Source: Candidatus Zhuqueibacterota bacterium 4572_119 (GTDB lineage Bacteria > Zhuqueibacterota > Zhuqueibacteria > Thermofontimicrobiales > Thermofontimicrobiaceae). Taken from it: a DNA stretch of 7,806 nucleotides. The stretch is from assembly GCA_002084535.1 (NCBI GenBank), contig NBLI01000164.1, positions 1-7,806 of the forward strand. The letters are read 5' to 3'. The notes under the pieces are model-generated. The model ran no database searches. It was not told where the DNA came from and saw nothing but the letters and a program-made list of their open reading frames with translations. Position numbers and translations under genes: made by a program. Shown here piece after piece: positions 7,505-7,806 of the stretch; positions within the stretch are counted from its first letter, which is position 1; each line of letters starts with the position of its first letter.

Positions 7505-7656
7505 TCTCCGCGACTGTACCCCTAAATGAGATGTTCGGATATACAACAATGCTAAGATCATTAACGCAGGGGCGTGCGACACATTCAATGCACTTTTTAC
7601 ATTATGAACAACTCCCAAAAGAAAAAACAGACCAGATGTTTGCTGGGAGCAATTGA
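7495..7656 (+). pseudogene. fusA: Elongation factor G, out-of-frame C-terminal remnant
   Basis: Read in the frame of 7495, this stretch encodes 53 residues ending in TGA, and they are clearly the EF-G C-terminus. The run EIVSATVPLNEMFGY is followed by RSLTQGRATHSMHFLHYEQLP, the conserved end of domain V and the returning C-terminal helix of domain IV. There is no start codon or ribosome site at its beginning. By comparison with Thermus EF-G (691 aa), about 80-87 residues between GYP and the VSATVPL-like strand are missing. The 557 matching residues upstream, this piece and the missing block add up to about 695, a normal EF-G length. It is therefore the 3' end of the same fusA gene, displaced by an internal deletion that is not a multiple of three. 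It lies 50 bp before tuf. Confidence 0.9.
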
Positions 7657-7692
7657 TTTAACTGGAATAGGATTTAGAAAGATATTAACCAC

Positions 7693-7697
7693 GGAGG
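7693..7697 (+). promoter_or_regulatory. Shine-Dalgarno sequence of tuf
   Basis: GGAGG ends 9 nt before the tuf ATG. It is among the strongest ribosome sites in the window, consistent with very high EF-Tu synthesis. No separate promoter is recognisable in the 50-bp fusA-tuf gap, so tuf is probably cotranscribed with fusA. Confidence 0.8.
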
Positions 7698-7706
7698 TTT
7701 AAAACC

Positions 7707-7806
7707 ATGGCTAAACAAAAATTTGAACGTACAAAGCCGCATGTAAATATAGGTACAATCGGCCATGTTGATCATGGGAAAACAACACTGACAGCAGCGA
7801 TCACCA
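7707..7806 (+). CDS. tuf: Elongation factor Tu, N-terminal part (3' end outside window)
   Basis: These are the first 33 residues of EF-Tu, the GTPase that delivers aminoacyl-tRNA to the ribosomal A site. The start MAKQKFERTKPHVNIGTIG and the G1 phosphate-binding loop GHVDHGKT (19-26, with K25 and T26) identify it; the fragment continues into TLTAAIT and runs off the window. EF-Tu is normally about 395 aa, so more than nine tenths of it lies beyond the edge. ATG 7707 has a GGAGG 9 nt upstream and gives the family N-terminus exactly. Position after fusA is the standard str order. Whether a second tuf copy exists cannot be told from here. Confidence 0.97.
   Translation, partial: MAKQKFERTKPHVNIGTIGHVDHGKTTLTAAIT

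Overview
This window is the junction of the RNA polymerase and str (ribosomal) gene clusters of a bacterium, all on the + strand: rpoB (3' end), rpoC, rpsL, rpsG, fusA, tuf (5' end). The DNA is moderately AT-rich and the spacers are strongly AT-rich. The beta' segment before the bridge helix (AKPQKKMTGEMGEIIENPIT), the extra barrel-type insertions late in beta' and the acidic beta' tail resemble RpoC of the Bacteroidota/Chlorobiota/Calditrichota (FCB) side of the tree. That placement is an impression from recalled families, not a computed phylogeny. Most genes have clear Shine-Dalgarno sequences; rpsG does not.

Layout: 1-567, C-terminal 188 residues of RNA polymerase beta. 673-4721, beta', split near 2572-2576 into two fragments in different frames. 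4819-5193, ribosomal protein S12 with a TTG start. 5222-5692, ribosomal protein S7. 5825-7656, elongation factor G, split near 7495-7501. 7707 to the end, first 33 residues of EF-Tu. Spacers are 105, 97, 28, 132 and 50 bp, so no stretch over 300 bp lacks a gene. No tRNA, rRNA, CRISPR, insertion sequence or intrinsic terminator is visible. A good sigma70-like promoter lies ahead of rpsL, and a short stem-loop lies ahead of fusA.

The genes jointly make the transcription core enzyme and the small-subunit and elongation parts of translation. The main anomaly is that two essential genes each lack an internal coding block of about 200-260 bp and change frame at the same point. In rpoC the lost block covers the secondary-channel rim helices of beta'. 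In fusA it covers the end of domain IV and the first half of domain V. The flanking sequence is undamaged, and both lesions lie within 5 kb. The likeliest explanation is deletion during assembly or sequencing of a draft or metagenomic contig. Real disrupted copies are possible but would require intact copies elsewhere. I see no convincing new biological system here.
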